A stretch of 64,000 nucleotides of DNA from Streptomyces phaeoluteigriseus (GTDB lineage: Bacteria > Actinomycetota > Actinomycetes > Streptomycetales > Streptomycetaceae). A program made the translations under genes and the position numbers. A model generated the notes under the pieces. The model saw only the letters and a list, made by a program, of their open reading frames with translations. It was not told where the DNA came from and did no database searches. The number at the start of each line of letters is the position of its first letter. Positions within the stretch are counted from its first letter, which is position 1. The DNA is taken from positions 1-64,000 of the forward strand of contig NZ_MPOH02000003.1 of the NCBI RefSeq assembly GCF_001896135.2. The letters run 5' to 3'. Below are positions 8,785 through 21,533 of this stretch, in pieces.

Positions 8785-9774
8785 TTACCGCAGTGTGATC
8801 TCCTCGCCGATTGACTGCTCGCGGGCCGAGGCGAGGACCAGGGCGGTGGCTGCGGCGTCCTGCGCTGCCACGCCGACCGACTTGTAGAGGGTGATCTGGT
8901 CCGGCGCGGTGCGTCCCGGTCTGCTGCCAGCGATGAGTTCGCCCAGTTCGGCGTGCACGTGATCGGCTGTGATGAGGCCGTCGCGGATCGGCATGAGCAG
9001 GTCGTTGCTGCCCGCGGGGAGCGGGGCAAGCACGGCCTGGCGTGATTCGACGCAGACCAGTGCCTCGGTGACCGTGGCGTCGTCGATCTCGCGGCCGGCC
9101 GAGTTGTAGCCCACGGACGTGATGTGCACCCCGGGTGTCAGCCAGGAACGGCGGATCACGGGTTCGACGGTGTGCGTCGTCGCGGCGGCGATGTCCGCGC
9201 CGTCGAGTGCCTCGGCGTAGCTGGACACGGCCCGGACGTCGCCCTCCAGTACGGCGGAGAGTTCCTCGGCCAGGGCAGCGGCTTTCGCCGGGTCCCGGCC
9301 GGCGACGCGGATCTGCCGGATCGGGCGGACCCGGCAGATCGCGCGGGCGTGGGACCGGGCCTGCACCCCGGTGCCCAGCACTGCCAGCACGGTCGCGTCC
9401 TCGCGGGCCAGCAGTCGCGCCGACAACGCGGAGCAGGCGCCGGTCCGCGCTGCGGTGATGGCCGTACCGTCCAGCAGCGCAGCGGGCTCGCCGGTGTCCG
9501 GATCGAACGCCACGATCAGCGCCTGATGTGTAGGCAGCCGTGCCCCGTCGTTGTGCGGGAAGAGTGACACCAGCTTCGTCATGAGCACCCCGGCCGACGG
9601 CAGGAAGCCCGGCATGGCCGCCAGGAATCCATCGCGTTCGGGCACCAGGGCGGCGACGCGGTCGGGCACCGAGGCGCGGCCGGCACTGAGGTCTGCCATC
9701 GCCGGGGCCAGGGCATCGATCAGCGAGTCCACATCGAGCAGGGCTTCGACCTGCGAGCGGCCCAGAACAAGCAT
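8785..9774 (-). CDS. Ornithine cyclodeaminase / mu-crystallin family protein
   Basis: A 329-residue protein of the NAD(P)-dependent OCD/mu-crystallin family, which includes ornithine cyclodeaminase, alanine dehydrogenase-like and imine reductase enzymes. Visible motifs are GVLMTKLVSLFPHN (around 62-75), TAARTGACSALSARLLAR (around 107-124), the Rossmann loop VLAVLGTGVQARSHARAI (around 130-147) and SVGYNSAGREID. Length is normal. ATG 9774 is chosen because aggagg lies nine bases upstream on the minus strand; an in-frame TTG at 9783 overlaps that site. The gene is alone between CRISPR blocks C and D, inside 22-bp inverted repeats. In Streptomyces such genes often serve nonproteinogenic amino-acid or siderophore pathways, but none is visible here, so the substrate is unknown. 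Confidence 0.88.
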   Translation of the reverse strand: MLVLGRSQVEALLDVDSLIDALAPAMADLSAGRASVPDRVAALVPERDGFLAAMPGFLPSAGVLMTKLVSLFPHNDGARLPTHQALIVAFDPDTGEPAALLDGTAITAARTGACSALSARLLAREDATVLAVLGTGVQARSHARAICRVRPIRQIRVAGRDPAKAAALAEELSAVLEGDVRAVSSYAEALDGADIAAATTHTVEPVIRRSWLTPGVHITSVGYNSAGREIDDATVTEALVCVESRQAVLAPLPAGSNDLLMPIRDGLITADHVHAELGELIAGSRPGRTAPDQITLYKSVGVAAQDAAATALVLASAREQSIGEEITLR

Positions 9775-9873
9775 GCGCCTCAACCTCCTGATGCGTCATC
9801 CGGCCAGCGACCGCACAGCCAAAGCGTCAACTGCAGCCCCCCCATTGCCCCGCTTGCGACACGCTGTCCTTCC

Positions 9874-9895
9874 TGAGCACGTTCATCCGTACGCG
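9874..9895 (+). repeat. Right inverted repeat flanking the cyclodeaminase-like segment
   Basis: tgagcacgttcatccgtac + gcg is the mate of 8709-8730, in inverted orientation. It lies 44 bp left of the first repeat of block D. Confidence 0.6.
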
Positions 9896-9938
9896 CCTGA
9901 GCCCATCAGCGAGTACGCCGACACTCGGGGTTGTTGGC

Positions 9939-10494
9939 GGGACCATCCCTGCATGCGCGGGGAGCAGTTATCGGTGGTCACGTTCGTTCCTTCCGGGGGG
10001 AACCATCCCCGCGGGCGCGGGGAGCAGACCTGGCCGTCGGAATACTCGTCGGGGGTCTCGGGACCATCCCCGCGGGCGCGGGGAGCAGTCGGCCACGCGC
10101 TGTGCACGCCGGGCGTCGCTGGGACCATCCCCACGGGCACGGGGAGCAGCCGTAGTCGTCCTTGGTTCGTTCGTCGACTCCGGGGCCATCTCCGCAGGCG
10201 CGGGGAGCAGCGGACCTCGCCGGTGCGGAACCGGCGGTAGATGGGGCCATCCTCGCGGGCACGGGGAGCAGATTTTGCCACCAGCACGGTGGACGTCCCC
10301 GCGGGGAGCAGACGTGCGCAGCAGTTCGCGCCACTCCTGTGGGGGGACCATCCCCGCGAGCGCGGGGAGCAGAAGGTGTCGGCGACACGGCTGAACTTGG
10401 CATGGGGACCATCCCCGCTGGCGCGGAGGGCAGGGCTGCGCGACCAGGAGGCCGAAGACCGTCTGGGGACCATCCCTGCGGGCGCAGGGAGCTG
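9939..10494 (-). CRISPR. Type I-E CRISPR block D (ten repeats, leaderless)
   Basis: Repeats are at 9939, 9999, 10060, 10121, 10182, 10243, 10289 (only about 23 bases left), 10344, 10405 and 10466. No leader lies at the right end, where the small gene 10512-10907 begins, so the block was probably cut from its leader. The spacer at ~10434-10465 resembles the one at ~5836-5866 in block B. Confidence 0.93.
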
Positions 10495-10511
10495 TCGGTT
10501 CACGAACGCGG

Positions 10512-10907
10512 CTACTTGGGTCCGTACTCAGCTCGGAGCTGGTCGAGGAAAGCCCGAGCGTCCGCTGTGGAGAAGGCGGTCACCTGATCCTCCTCTGTGG
10601 CCCCGGCGACAGCGATTTCCACCTCGCCGTTCCCTGTCGGCGACACCTGAATCGGTGGCTGCGCCATCCACATCACGTCGATCCCTCGGCGAACCACCAC
10701 CGCAACCAGACCGGGCAGCAGTACCGCCGCACCGCCGGCGCCGCCCGGCCCCATGAGCAGATCCGCGAGCGCTTCGTTCGCGTCGTCACCGCGCACGCTC
10801 TCCGTGGTGAAGCCGATCTGACCGTTGCCAACATCGGTGACCAAGACCGCCATGTGCGTACAGTCCTCGTTGCGTTGCCACGGCGGGATCTTCCAAGTAA
10901 AGGCCAT
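10512..10907 (-). CDS. Hypothetical small protein
   Basis: About 131 residues from ATG 10907 (MAFTWKIPPWQRNEDCTHMAVLVTD). An in-frame upstream start would give 164 residues, but its extension looks non-coding. The sequence alternates beta-like strands, then has a Gly/Ala stretch (MGPGGAGGAAVLLPGLVAVVV) and an acidic helical end (ADARAFLDQLRAEYGPK). There is no signal peptide and no known motif. It sits between CRISPR blocks D and E in the same direction as crRNA transcription. I cannot assign a function. Confidence 0.55.
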   Translation of the reverse strand: MAFTWKIPPWQRNEDCTHMAVLVTDVGNGQIGFTTESVRGDDANEALADLLMGPGGAGGAAVLLPGLVAVVVRRGIDVMWMAQPPIQVSPTGNGEVEIAVAGATEEDQVTAFSTADARAFLDQLRAEYGPK

Positions 10908-11524
10908 GGGCGCATCCTGCCCATGTGGCGAAGCCGTTGATGCCGAGACCGAGGCAACCGGCCGAAACCGGACCCATGGCGCCCCTACGATGACCGCCGT
11001 GACCACCTGCCGCGCGCCCCGCAGGCGCGGGGAGCAGCGTGCGTATCAACAGGCCGTAACCGACCGCATGGGACCATCCCCGCAGGCGCGGGGAGCAGTG
11101 GAGGTCGGCGAGCTTGGCCTTGACGATGCGGGGACTATCCCCGCAGGCGCGGGGAGCAGTGACGGAGGGCCGCGGGGCGGACGGCGAGGTCGGGACCATC
11201 CCCGCAGTCGCGGGGAGCAGACAACGCACTCGTGTGCTGGAGGCCCTGATGGGGGATCATCCCCGCAGGCGCGGGGAGCAGTCGAAGATCCCCAGCACCT
11301 TGACCACGTCGCGGGGACCATCCCCGCTTGTGCGGGGAGCAGGAGGACTGCGTGGCCAACACGAACCACCAGGCGGGACCATCCCCGCGCGTGCGGGGAA
11401 CAGGGGCGAACCTACCCCGCGTGGGCCTGGACGACGGCACCATCCCGCGTGTGTGGGGAGCAGGCGGCCTGCGTCGACTGGATCGGGCCCGCGTGGGGAC
11501 CATCCCCGCGGGCGCGGGGAGCAG

Positions 11525-11679
11525 ACTGCATCACCTGCACTCCCGAGTGGGGCTCGCTTCTCAGCACTTTCAACCACTCCGTCATACCATCCCGAACATC
11601 CCAACTAGCGGACGCCAGTGGGGATGATGCGGGCAACGGGGAGCAGCACCTGGCCGTCATGACCAGGCTGGTGGCGTTG
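11525..11679 (-). promoter_or_regulatory. CRISPR leader copy L10 (second subfamily, shortened)
   Basis: Leader core after the consensus repeat at 11496, lacking about nine bases between cacctgc and ctcccgag. The distal part, with ggggagcagcacctggccgt, is of the L7 type. Confidence 0.75.
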
Positions 11680-11826
11680 GGCCCTTCCCCGTGCCAGTGC
11701 GGGGAGCAGTCCGTGCGGCGATCGTAGGCGTGGCCGGCGCACCATCGCATGCGAAAAGCAGGGCTCTGCGCTCTGAAGTGAACCGGCCCGGTGATCCGGG
11801 GCCATCCCTGCGCGGGCGGGGAGCAG

Positions 11827-11971
11827 ACTTCTTCACCTGCGAGTCTCCCGAGCAAGGCCCTCTTTTCAGCACTCTCACCGACTCCGGCATACACGGCAAA
11901 CTCCCTAATGAGGGAGCGTGGCTGTAGCGATACCCGACGGTCTCGCGCCGGCGATGACACGGTGGCCGCAT
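11827..11971 (-). promoter_or_regulatory. CRISPR leader copy L11 (diverged)
   Basis: Core cacctgcgagtctcccgag, then tcagcactctcaccgactcc, after the repeat at 11798. The distal part is diverged, and cgcgccggcgatgac suggests the L2 type. Confidence 0.7.
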
Positions 11972-12988
11972 TTGCCAGAGGGTGGGAGCAGAGCGGCTGG
12001 TCACGGGGGGGTAGGCGAAGCCGGGCAGCAGAAGTCCTCAACCAGTACCGCCCCGCCGGGGGAGGGCAGCGACCAACCAGCCACCATCAGCTCATCGAAG
12101 GGCCGTTCCCCAGGTGCAAGGAGCATTTGCCCGTTGTGACGGCGCCGGCCACCACGGTGCAACCACCCCCGCGCGTGCGGGGAGCATTCGGTCGGTCGGG
12201 CAGCTCCGCCGTACCGCCGAGGTCCATCCCCGCGAGCGCAGGGAGCAGATCAACGGCGACACCGCCGTCGACGCCGAGTCGGGGCCATCCCCGCGGGCGC
12301 GGGGAGCAGGGTCCGCATCACCACCACCTCGACTTGGTCTTCGGACCATCCCCGCGCTGCGGGGCGCAGACGCCGCTCGAGGAGCCACGAATACGCCTGG
12401 GGATCATCACCGTGCGTGCGCGGAGCGGCGCAGCAGGTCGACGCACTGCTGCGGATCTCGTGGTCATCCCCACAGGCGTGGGGAGCACACGCATTCATCG
12501 GCGAACACCTCGGTGTAGTCGGGGCCATCCCCGCGCGCGGGGAGCAGGGGACGCGACCGGTGACCGGGCAGTCGACGCTGGGAGCATCCCCGATTGTGCG
12601 GGGAGCAGAGCCGCACCGGCGACAGTGTCACCTACTTCCGGGGACCATCCCTGCGTGAGCGGGGAGTAACCGATCATGCCGGCGCCGGTTTCCTCGTCGG
12701 TGGGACCATCCCTGCGGGCGCGGGGAGCAGGCGCCTGGACCGTCACCTTCTTCTTGTCCGGCGCGGGGCCATCCCCGCGCGTGCGGGGAGCAGTAGGTGC
12801 GGAACGTGAGGATGCCGCGCTCGAAGGGGCCAGGGCCAGGGCCATTCCCGCAGGCGCGGGGGTAGTAGGCCAGGCCGGTGTACTGCTGGACCCTGGGAGT
12901 GGGGCCATCCCCGCTGGACGCGGGGAGTTGGATGACACGCACGTTCGAACTTGCTTAGTGCAGTGAAGTAATCATAGGGAGAGGTTGG

Positions 12989-15934
12989 TTACGTGCGCTC
13001 GATTCCGGTGGTGTGGTCGTAGCGGAGCCTGCCGGCAGGGCCGCTGAGGCATGTGCCGTCCGGGGCCACGAGGATGACGTGCTTGTTCCTCAGAGCGGGC
13101 TGGGGGTGCTTGGGCCAGTCAGTGGCTGGGGGGAGGCCGCGTCGGCCGTTGAACCAGCGTGTGGGGATGGCGAGGGTGTTGGCGAGGAGGTCTTTCTGCT
13201 GGCGTCGGTAGGCGATCACGTCTCGGCTGGGGGAGCGCTGGCCCAGGTCGGCTTTCAGCAGGCCTTCGTGGTCGTAGGTGATGGTGGCGTCCGGTTGCTG
13301 GTACAGGATCAGGCAGTCGACCGATTCCTCTCCGAGGCGGGACACGGCCGCGATCCCTGTCACGCCTCCATTGTCGCCGTCGCCTTGGGCGTAGCCAGAG
13401 GCAAGGTCGTAGGTGGCCACCGGGGTCCGCCGCCGGCGCGTGTAAGGACGGAAGATGCGGGCTTCGGCCTGGAGTGCCTCGTCGGCGAGCGCGTCCAGGT
13501 ATGCGGCGCGGGTGCGGTCGAGAAGCCCTTGTACCGCCCCGGCAGCCTGGAGGGGGGCGCCGTAGACGCTCTCCAAGGCCCATGCGGAGTCACGCGGGGT
13601 CTGAAGCCGCACCGTACCGTCACGGTCACGGCGTTGAGTGAGGATGTGCCAGCTGGCCGCCAGGACGTACGGGGCGTAGACCAGGCCGTCGTAGGTCCCG
13701 ATCGGTCGTCCGGCGTCAAAGTCGGGGGGTTCCACGATGGGCAGCCCGTCTGGGTCGGGCTGCCACAGCATGGTGAGGCGTGCCGTGCGGCACCAGGACG
13801 GCCGGTGGGGGTTGTTGACGGCGTGCCGGTGGATGCGGCCGCGGAACTGTACGGCAACGTCGATGGGGCACAGGTCGGTGACACCGTGGTCGAAGTCCAG
13901 GTCCAGGGATTGTTCGATCACCCCTGTCGCGAACACCAGTAGGCGGTTGGGGCGGTTGGGGTTGCGCTTGCCTTCGGTGCCGGGTCCGAGGATGTTGGCG
14001 AGCCGGGCTTCGAGCAGCAGCCTGTGCCGGGGGAGCAGCATTCCGTGCAGGATGAGGATCTCGTCCGGCTGCCAGCCGCTTGCGCGGGCGAGTCGTACCG
14101 CTTCGCGGTAGCGGGAGCGGCACGGGTCGACCCGCGTGCTGCGGACCACGACGCATCCGCCACTGCGTGCCCGGTCCAGGAGCGCGGCGACGAGGTTCCT
14201 GTCGCCTGAGTCCTTGCTCAGTTGGATGTCCGTCAGCAGCTTTGGCGTCTCGGGATTTTCGGCGAGGGGGCCGCCGCGGCGGAGCCGGCCATGGTGGTCC
14301 ACCACGGTGATCCCCTGGCTTCCGTCATCGTCTCCGGTCGCTCCGAGGCCGCGCCGCCAGGCAGCCGTCAGTTCGTCTCGGATGCTGCGGGGGAGTGTCG
14401 CCGACAGCACTACCAGCGATGCCCCGCCCTCTGCCAGCCACTCCACAGCGGCGCTCAGAAGGTTCTGCTGGAAGAGTTCGTAGGCGTGTGCCTCGTCGAT
14501 GATGACGACCTTGCACATCAGTGCCCCCAGTCGCAGTGCCCAGTGTCGTGAGCCTTGCGGTGCGAGAGCGATCTGGTCGACTGTGCCGACCCCGAATCCG
14601 GCTACCAGAGCCAGGCAGCGCCGCAGGTACCACGGGTCCAGTACTGCCAGGCCGCTGCCGTCGGTGCAGGTGGCCGTCTCCACTGCACTGGTCAGGTCGG
14701 TCAGCGCATCCCCGTGCGTTTGGTGTGCGTCGACCAGCTGGTGGACGAGATCTGTGGCCTGGGCCGTGCCGTGCACGAGCGCCATGTCGCGTACATCCCC
14801 TGGTGCCAGGACGGTCTGCAGAAACTTCCGTAGCTCCTTGGCGACTTGGTTGCCGGCCGCTCTCGTGGGCAGCGCCATGTACAGGCCGCTGTATCCGCAC
14901 GTACGTGCCAGGTGGTGGGCCATCCATAGTGCCAGCCTCGTCTTACCGGAGCCGGTGTCCGACTCCACCACGATCATGGCCTGCCCTTCGGTCGGTACGA
15001 GGCGCATGCCCGCGGCCTGGAACGTGCGCGGCAGCGGGGTGTCGGGCCACATCTGGGCCCACGTCATGGGTCGTGCCTGCCAGCGGGCGAGCCGCCGGAC
15101 CCGCACCGCTTGGTTGGCCTCCTGGACGGAGGCCTGCCACCAGTCGGTGACCGGCGTGGTGTGGACACGGAAGCGGAAGAACTCCGTGTCGGAGGCGACC
15201 CAGTCCGCCAGGTACACCAGGTACAGGAATGCGACCCGTGCTGAGGGCCGCACCGGATCGACCACCTGTACCAGGGTGCCGAGGTCGAGTCCGACCGCGT
15301 CAGCCACTGTCTGCACGATCGCTGCGTGTACGTCTCCCCATTGTGCGGCCGGCGCGGCTCCCCGGGCCCGCTCGACAGTCTCCGGGTTCGGGATGTGTCC
15401 GTGATGGCCGCCCAGGAGCACCCCGGCATCATGCAGCCCTGCATGGCGCTCGCCGGTGCCGCCGCACTCCGGGCACGGGCAGCCCAGCAGCTGGGGCAGC
15501 GCTACGGCGGTGATGTGCTCGTGCCGGGCGTAGAAGGCGCGGGCCAAGTCGTCGCCCAGAGGCAGACCTGCTGTACGGGCCTGTTCCTCCCACGCCTTCG
15601 CCAGCAGTTTCGACTGGAGGTTTCCCCGGCCGTGCTGCCACTGCCCGAGAAAGCAGTCGGACGCCTTCCCGAGATCGTGGAGGGCTGCCAGCAGCATCAC
15701 CACCTGCCGGGCGGTTGCCTCGTTCCCGGCGCCGAAGGCTTCGGTGAGCCGTCGGCAGATGTGCGGGGGAAGGTGCCGGTCCCACAGGACGCCCGCTGTA
15801 GCAGCGACGTCCAGGAGGTGAGCGAGCAGCGGTGTCCACGCCGGGTCGCCGCGCCGGGCACTGTCACCACTCTGGTCGGTCTTGCCCCACGCCAATACCA
15901 CGGCTCGGAGTAACTGTTCAAAACGGCTCACCAT
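12989..15934 (-). CDS. cas3: CRISPR-associated helicase-nuclease Cas3 (type I-E)
   Basis: About 981 residues, an HD nuclease fused to a superfamily 2 helicase. Cas3 is recruited by Cascade to an R-loop and unwinds and degrades target DNA. HD part: H40, H87-D88 in HDLGK, GGHHG (176-180), DWVASD (245-250). Helicase part: ESDTGSGKT Walker A (325-333), DEAH (481-484), SATLP (512-516), motif V FATGVIEQSLDLDFD and motif VI QFRGRIHRH. No motif looks broken, so it should be active. ATG 15934 or GTG 15931 fit the agggag just upstream. It ends 58 bp from the last decayed repeat of block E and is divergent from cse1, the usual arrangement when cas3 is not in the Cascade operon. Confidence 0.96.
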   Translation of the reverse strand: MVSRFEQLLRAVVLAWGKTDQSGDSARRGDPAWTPLLAHLLDVAATAGVLWDRHLPPHICRRLTEAFGAGNEATARQVVMLLAALHDLGKASDCFLGQWQHGRGNLQSKLLAKAWEEQARTAGLPLGDDLARAFYARHEHITAVALPQLLGCPCPECGGTGERHAGLHDAGVLLGGHHGHIPNPETVERARGAAPAAQWGDVHAAIVQTVADAVGLDLGTLVQVVDPVRPSARVAFLYLVYLADWVASDTEFFRFRVHTTPVTDWWQASVQEANQAVRVRRLARWQARPMTWAQMWPDTPLPRTFQAAGMRLVPTEGQAMIVVESDTGSGKTRLALWMAHHLARTCGYSGLYMALPTRAAGNQVAKELRKFLQTVLAPGDVRDMALVHGTAQATDLVHQLVDAHQTHGDALTDLTSAVETATCTDGSGLAVLDPWYLRRCLALVAGFGVGTVDQIALAPQGSRHWALRLGALMCKVVIIDEAHAYELFQQNLLSAAVEWLAEGGASLVVLSATLPRSIRDELTAAWRRGLGATGDDDGSQGITVVDHHGRLRRGGPLAENPETPKLLTDIQLSKDSGDRNLVAALLDRARSGGCVVVRSTRVDPCRSRYREAVRLARASGWQPDEILILHGMLLPRHRLLLEARLANILGPGTEGKRNPNRPNRLLVFATGVIEQSLDLDFDHGVTDLCPIDVAVQFRGRIHRHAVNNPHRPSWCRTARLTMLWQPDPDGLPIVEPPDFDAGRPIGTYDGLVYAPYVLAASWHILTQRRDRDGTVRLQTPRDSAWALESVYGAPLQAAGAVQGLLDRTRAAYLDALADEALQAEARIFRPYTRRRRTPVATYDLASGYAQGDGDNGGVTGIAAVSRLGEESVDCLILYQQPDATITYDHEGLLKADLGQRSPSRDVIAYRRQQKDLLANTLAIPTRWFNGRRGLPPATDWPKHPQPALRNKHVILVAPDGTCLSGPAGRLRYDHTTGIERT

Positions 15935-15937
15935 CAA

Positions 15938-16019
15938 CTCCCTGCGCTGCTAGCGTCGTTGACCACTTCATCACGCCAGTCAACGATGCACACGATGAGA
16001 TACACCTGAAGGAGGTGAC
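15938..16019. promoter_or_regulatory. Divergent promoter region between cas3 and the Cascade operon
   Basis: The only intergenic space from which both transcripts can start (~82 bp). Its right end carries aaggaggtgac, the ribosome site for cse1, whose GTG follows after four bases. I see no clear -35/-10 pair or operator. Confidence 0.5.
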
Positions 16020-17539
16020 GTGGTTCCGTACTGGGATCCCCGCACCCAACCTTGCCTTGCGGCACTGACAACGGCCGGTCTGTCCGCCCGTCTCGGCCTC
16101 ATCGAGGCATTCGAGAGAGCCGACGACTACCAGGGCGTGGCCGGGCGCCACCCCGGCGAGACCCTCGCCATGCTCGAGCTGCTCAAGGCCGTCTCATACG
16201 CGGCCGACGTCTACCCGGAGACCAGCAACGAGTGGCGGACCTGGGTCACCGGCCGCCGACCGTTCACCGACGTCGCCGACTGGCTCAGGCGGCAGCCGGA
16301 CGAACAATGGAATTTCTTCCACCCGGAGCGGCCGCTGTTCCAGAACGCGTTGCTGGCCCCGTTCATGAGCCAACATGGCGTCGGCACCTCACAGATCGTC
16401 ATGCAGCACGTCGGCGACTACGTGCAACTTTTCGACCGCCACCACCTCCACCACGGGGAGCCCTTCGCCGCGGCCGATGCATTCGTGGCCGTCATCACCC
16501 AGCACGTCTGCGGCAACGGCGGCCGGGGCATGATCCCCGGCAACCTCCTCGGCGCCGCCCTCAACAACCAGGCCATGTGCCGGGGCGGGCAACGGGTCCA
16601 CGTCACCGCGCTCGGCCGAACCCTCGGCGACACGCTCCGGCTGAGCCTGCACCCCCACGACGGCGATCCCGGCAGCTTCAACTACACCTGGACCGACCGG
16701 CCGCGACGCTCCTTCACCGCCAAGCCTGCCGCCCGTTTCCCCGACGGTCCCGCCGACCTGCACAGCATTCTGGGCCGGTCCATCCTCACCCGTCCTGCCC
16801 GGCTGCCCGACGGCAGCTGGGGTGTCGACCGTGTCCTCATGGGCGCCGGCGACATCGTGGACCTCACCCATGTCAGCGCTTTCCAGGACGCCGTGATGGA
16901 AAAGGGTGCTCCCCTCAAGGCATCCTCCGCGCGGGCCCTGTGGCGAGAAGCCCATTCCCTGTACGCGGCCACCACACGTCGGGAAAAGGGCATGGACCTC
17001 TACGGGCGCCTCGCCACGCTGCCCGAAAACCACCGCGCCACCTTGTGGACCGTCGGCCTCCTCGCCAGGCCGGGCAAGCTCATCGCCTGGGTCAACGACG
17101 CCTTCCCTTACATTCCCGGCCGCGAGACCGCCCTGCGCCAGGCGTCCGAAGAAGGCTGCGCCATCGCCGAGTACGTCGGCACAGCCCTGGACGACGCCGC
17201 CTACGCCGCGTGGCGGATCGCCTACCCGAACTCAAAGCCGGCCGACAAGCAGCAGCAGTTGGCCCGCTTCAAAGCCGCCGGCGAACACTTCGCCGCGACT
17301 GAACCCTTGTTCCACGAACTGCTGGACGAGACCGCCGAAGGCGCCCCTGTGCCCGAGGCCCTCACCACCTACGCCACAGAGGTCCGCTCGAACGCCGAAC
17401 GCTTCCTCACCGAACGACTCCGCTCCCTGCCCCCGAGCAGCCAGGGCCACAAAGCCTCCACCGAAGCCCGCGAACTACTCGAAAGCATCCTCAACAACCC
17501 CCGCAAAGCCCCCGCATACCTGAGAAAGGAGCAGGCCGC

Positions 17540-17543
<4 letters not shown>
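16020..17543 (+). CDS. cse1: Cascade large subunit Cse1 (CasA/Cas8e)
   Basis: A 507-residue protein, close to the E. coli length of 502. In type I-E Cascade it reads the PAM, opens target DNA and recruits Cas3. Family stretches include LLKAVSYAAD, HPERPLFQNALLAPFM, VITQHVCGNGGRGMIPGN and NNQAMCRGGQRVHVTALGRTLGDTLRL (the central domain), then a helical C-terminal bundle. GTG 16020 follows ggagg at 16011-16015. The stop overlaps the cse2 ATG as ATGA (17540-17543), so translation is coupled. It is the first gene of a five-gene plus-strand operon. Confidence 0.93.
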
Positions 17544-21055
<3,512 letters not shown>

Positions 21056-21092
21056 TATCCACACCGCGGACTCCCCGATTCCGGCCGGACAT

Positions 21093-21384
21093 ATTCTCCG
21101 CGCCTCCAGCGGAGATCGGCCAGATGCACACGAAGACATCGACCGATTCCCCGCGCAGGCAGGGACCACCACCAACCCGTGTTCGATCCCGTACGGGAAT
21201 GATCCACCAGGTTGATCGAGGAAGCCCGACACGATCGGCTGTGCGCCCCTACCGCAGGGATGGTCTCCTGAACGCGCTGGCGGGTCCTCGACCTCGGCTG
21301 CTCCCCGCCACCCACGGAGATGGCCCCGACATCGACGAACCGGTCCGCAAACGGCTGGTCCCCTGCGCCCGCGGGGATGGTCCC
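21093..21384 (+). CRISPR. Decayed inverted CRISPR remnant after cas6e (block F)
   Basis: Here the repeats read in the opposite direction (ctgctccccgc ... ggagatggcccc). Four lie at ~60 bp steps: ~21179, 21239, 21298 and 21355, the last being ctggtcccctgcgcccgcgg + ggatggtccc. Weaker candidates are near 21093 and 21143. None is exact and no leader is recognisable. This is where cas1, cas2 and an operon-sense array would be expected in a full type I-E locus. Confidence 0.7.
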
Positions 21385-21533
21385 GCTGCGGACAGCGGTA
21401 CAGCCCTGGCCGGACTGCAGGGCGAGGCCCGGCGACGGCTGCCCACCGCGCACCTGCTGCGCAGAGTCGCCGTCACCGCTGTACGAAGCTGAGCAAGGCG
21501 TACCGCTCTTCCAGGGTGTGGGATGCGGTGTTG

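Larger units (their letters stand above)
11011..12930 (-). CRISPR. Type I-E CRISPR block E (about 27 repeats, two leaders) next to cas3
   Basis: Nine repeats from 11011 to 11496 end at leader L10. Three (11680, 11735, 11798) end at leader L11. About fifteen leaderless repeats (11972-12901) reach to 58 bp before the cas3 stop. The 11011-11496 unit is well kept. The last unit is heavily diverged, with stem-arm mismatches and length changes at 12342, 12400, 12461, 12521, 12838 and 12901. The repeat at 12641 ends gggagtaa, and its spacer resembles the three-copy spacer of blocks B and C. Confidence 0.93.

Noticed and set aside
8555..9799. 414-codon minus-strand frame over the cyclodeaminase-like gene
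   Set aside because: A shadow with no motif that runs on into CRISPR block C. The 329-residue frame has the family motifs and ribosome site.
45..12966. Many long open frames across the CRISPR blocks encoding repeated GPSPRARGA, DHPRGRGEQ or CSPHARGWS motifs
   Set aside because: The GC-rich ~61-bp repeat period keeps several frames open on both strands. The repeated peptides are translations of the CRISPR repeat, not proteins.
21239..21300. Resemblance of the block F spacer aacgcgctggcgggtcc to the shared spacer of blocks A and C
   Set aside because: About 16 of 19 bases agree, but on the opposite strand relative to the repeats and in a decayed array. With this base composition, chance cannot be excluded.
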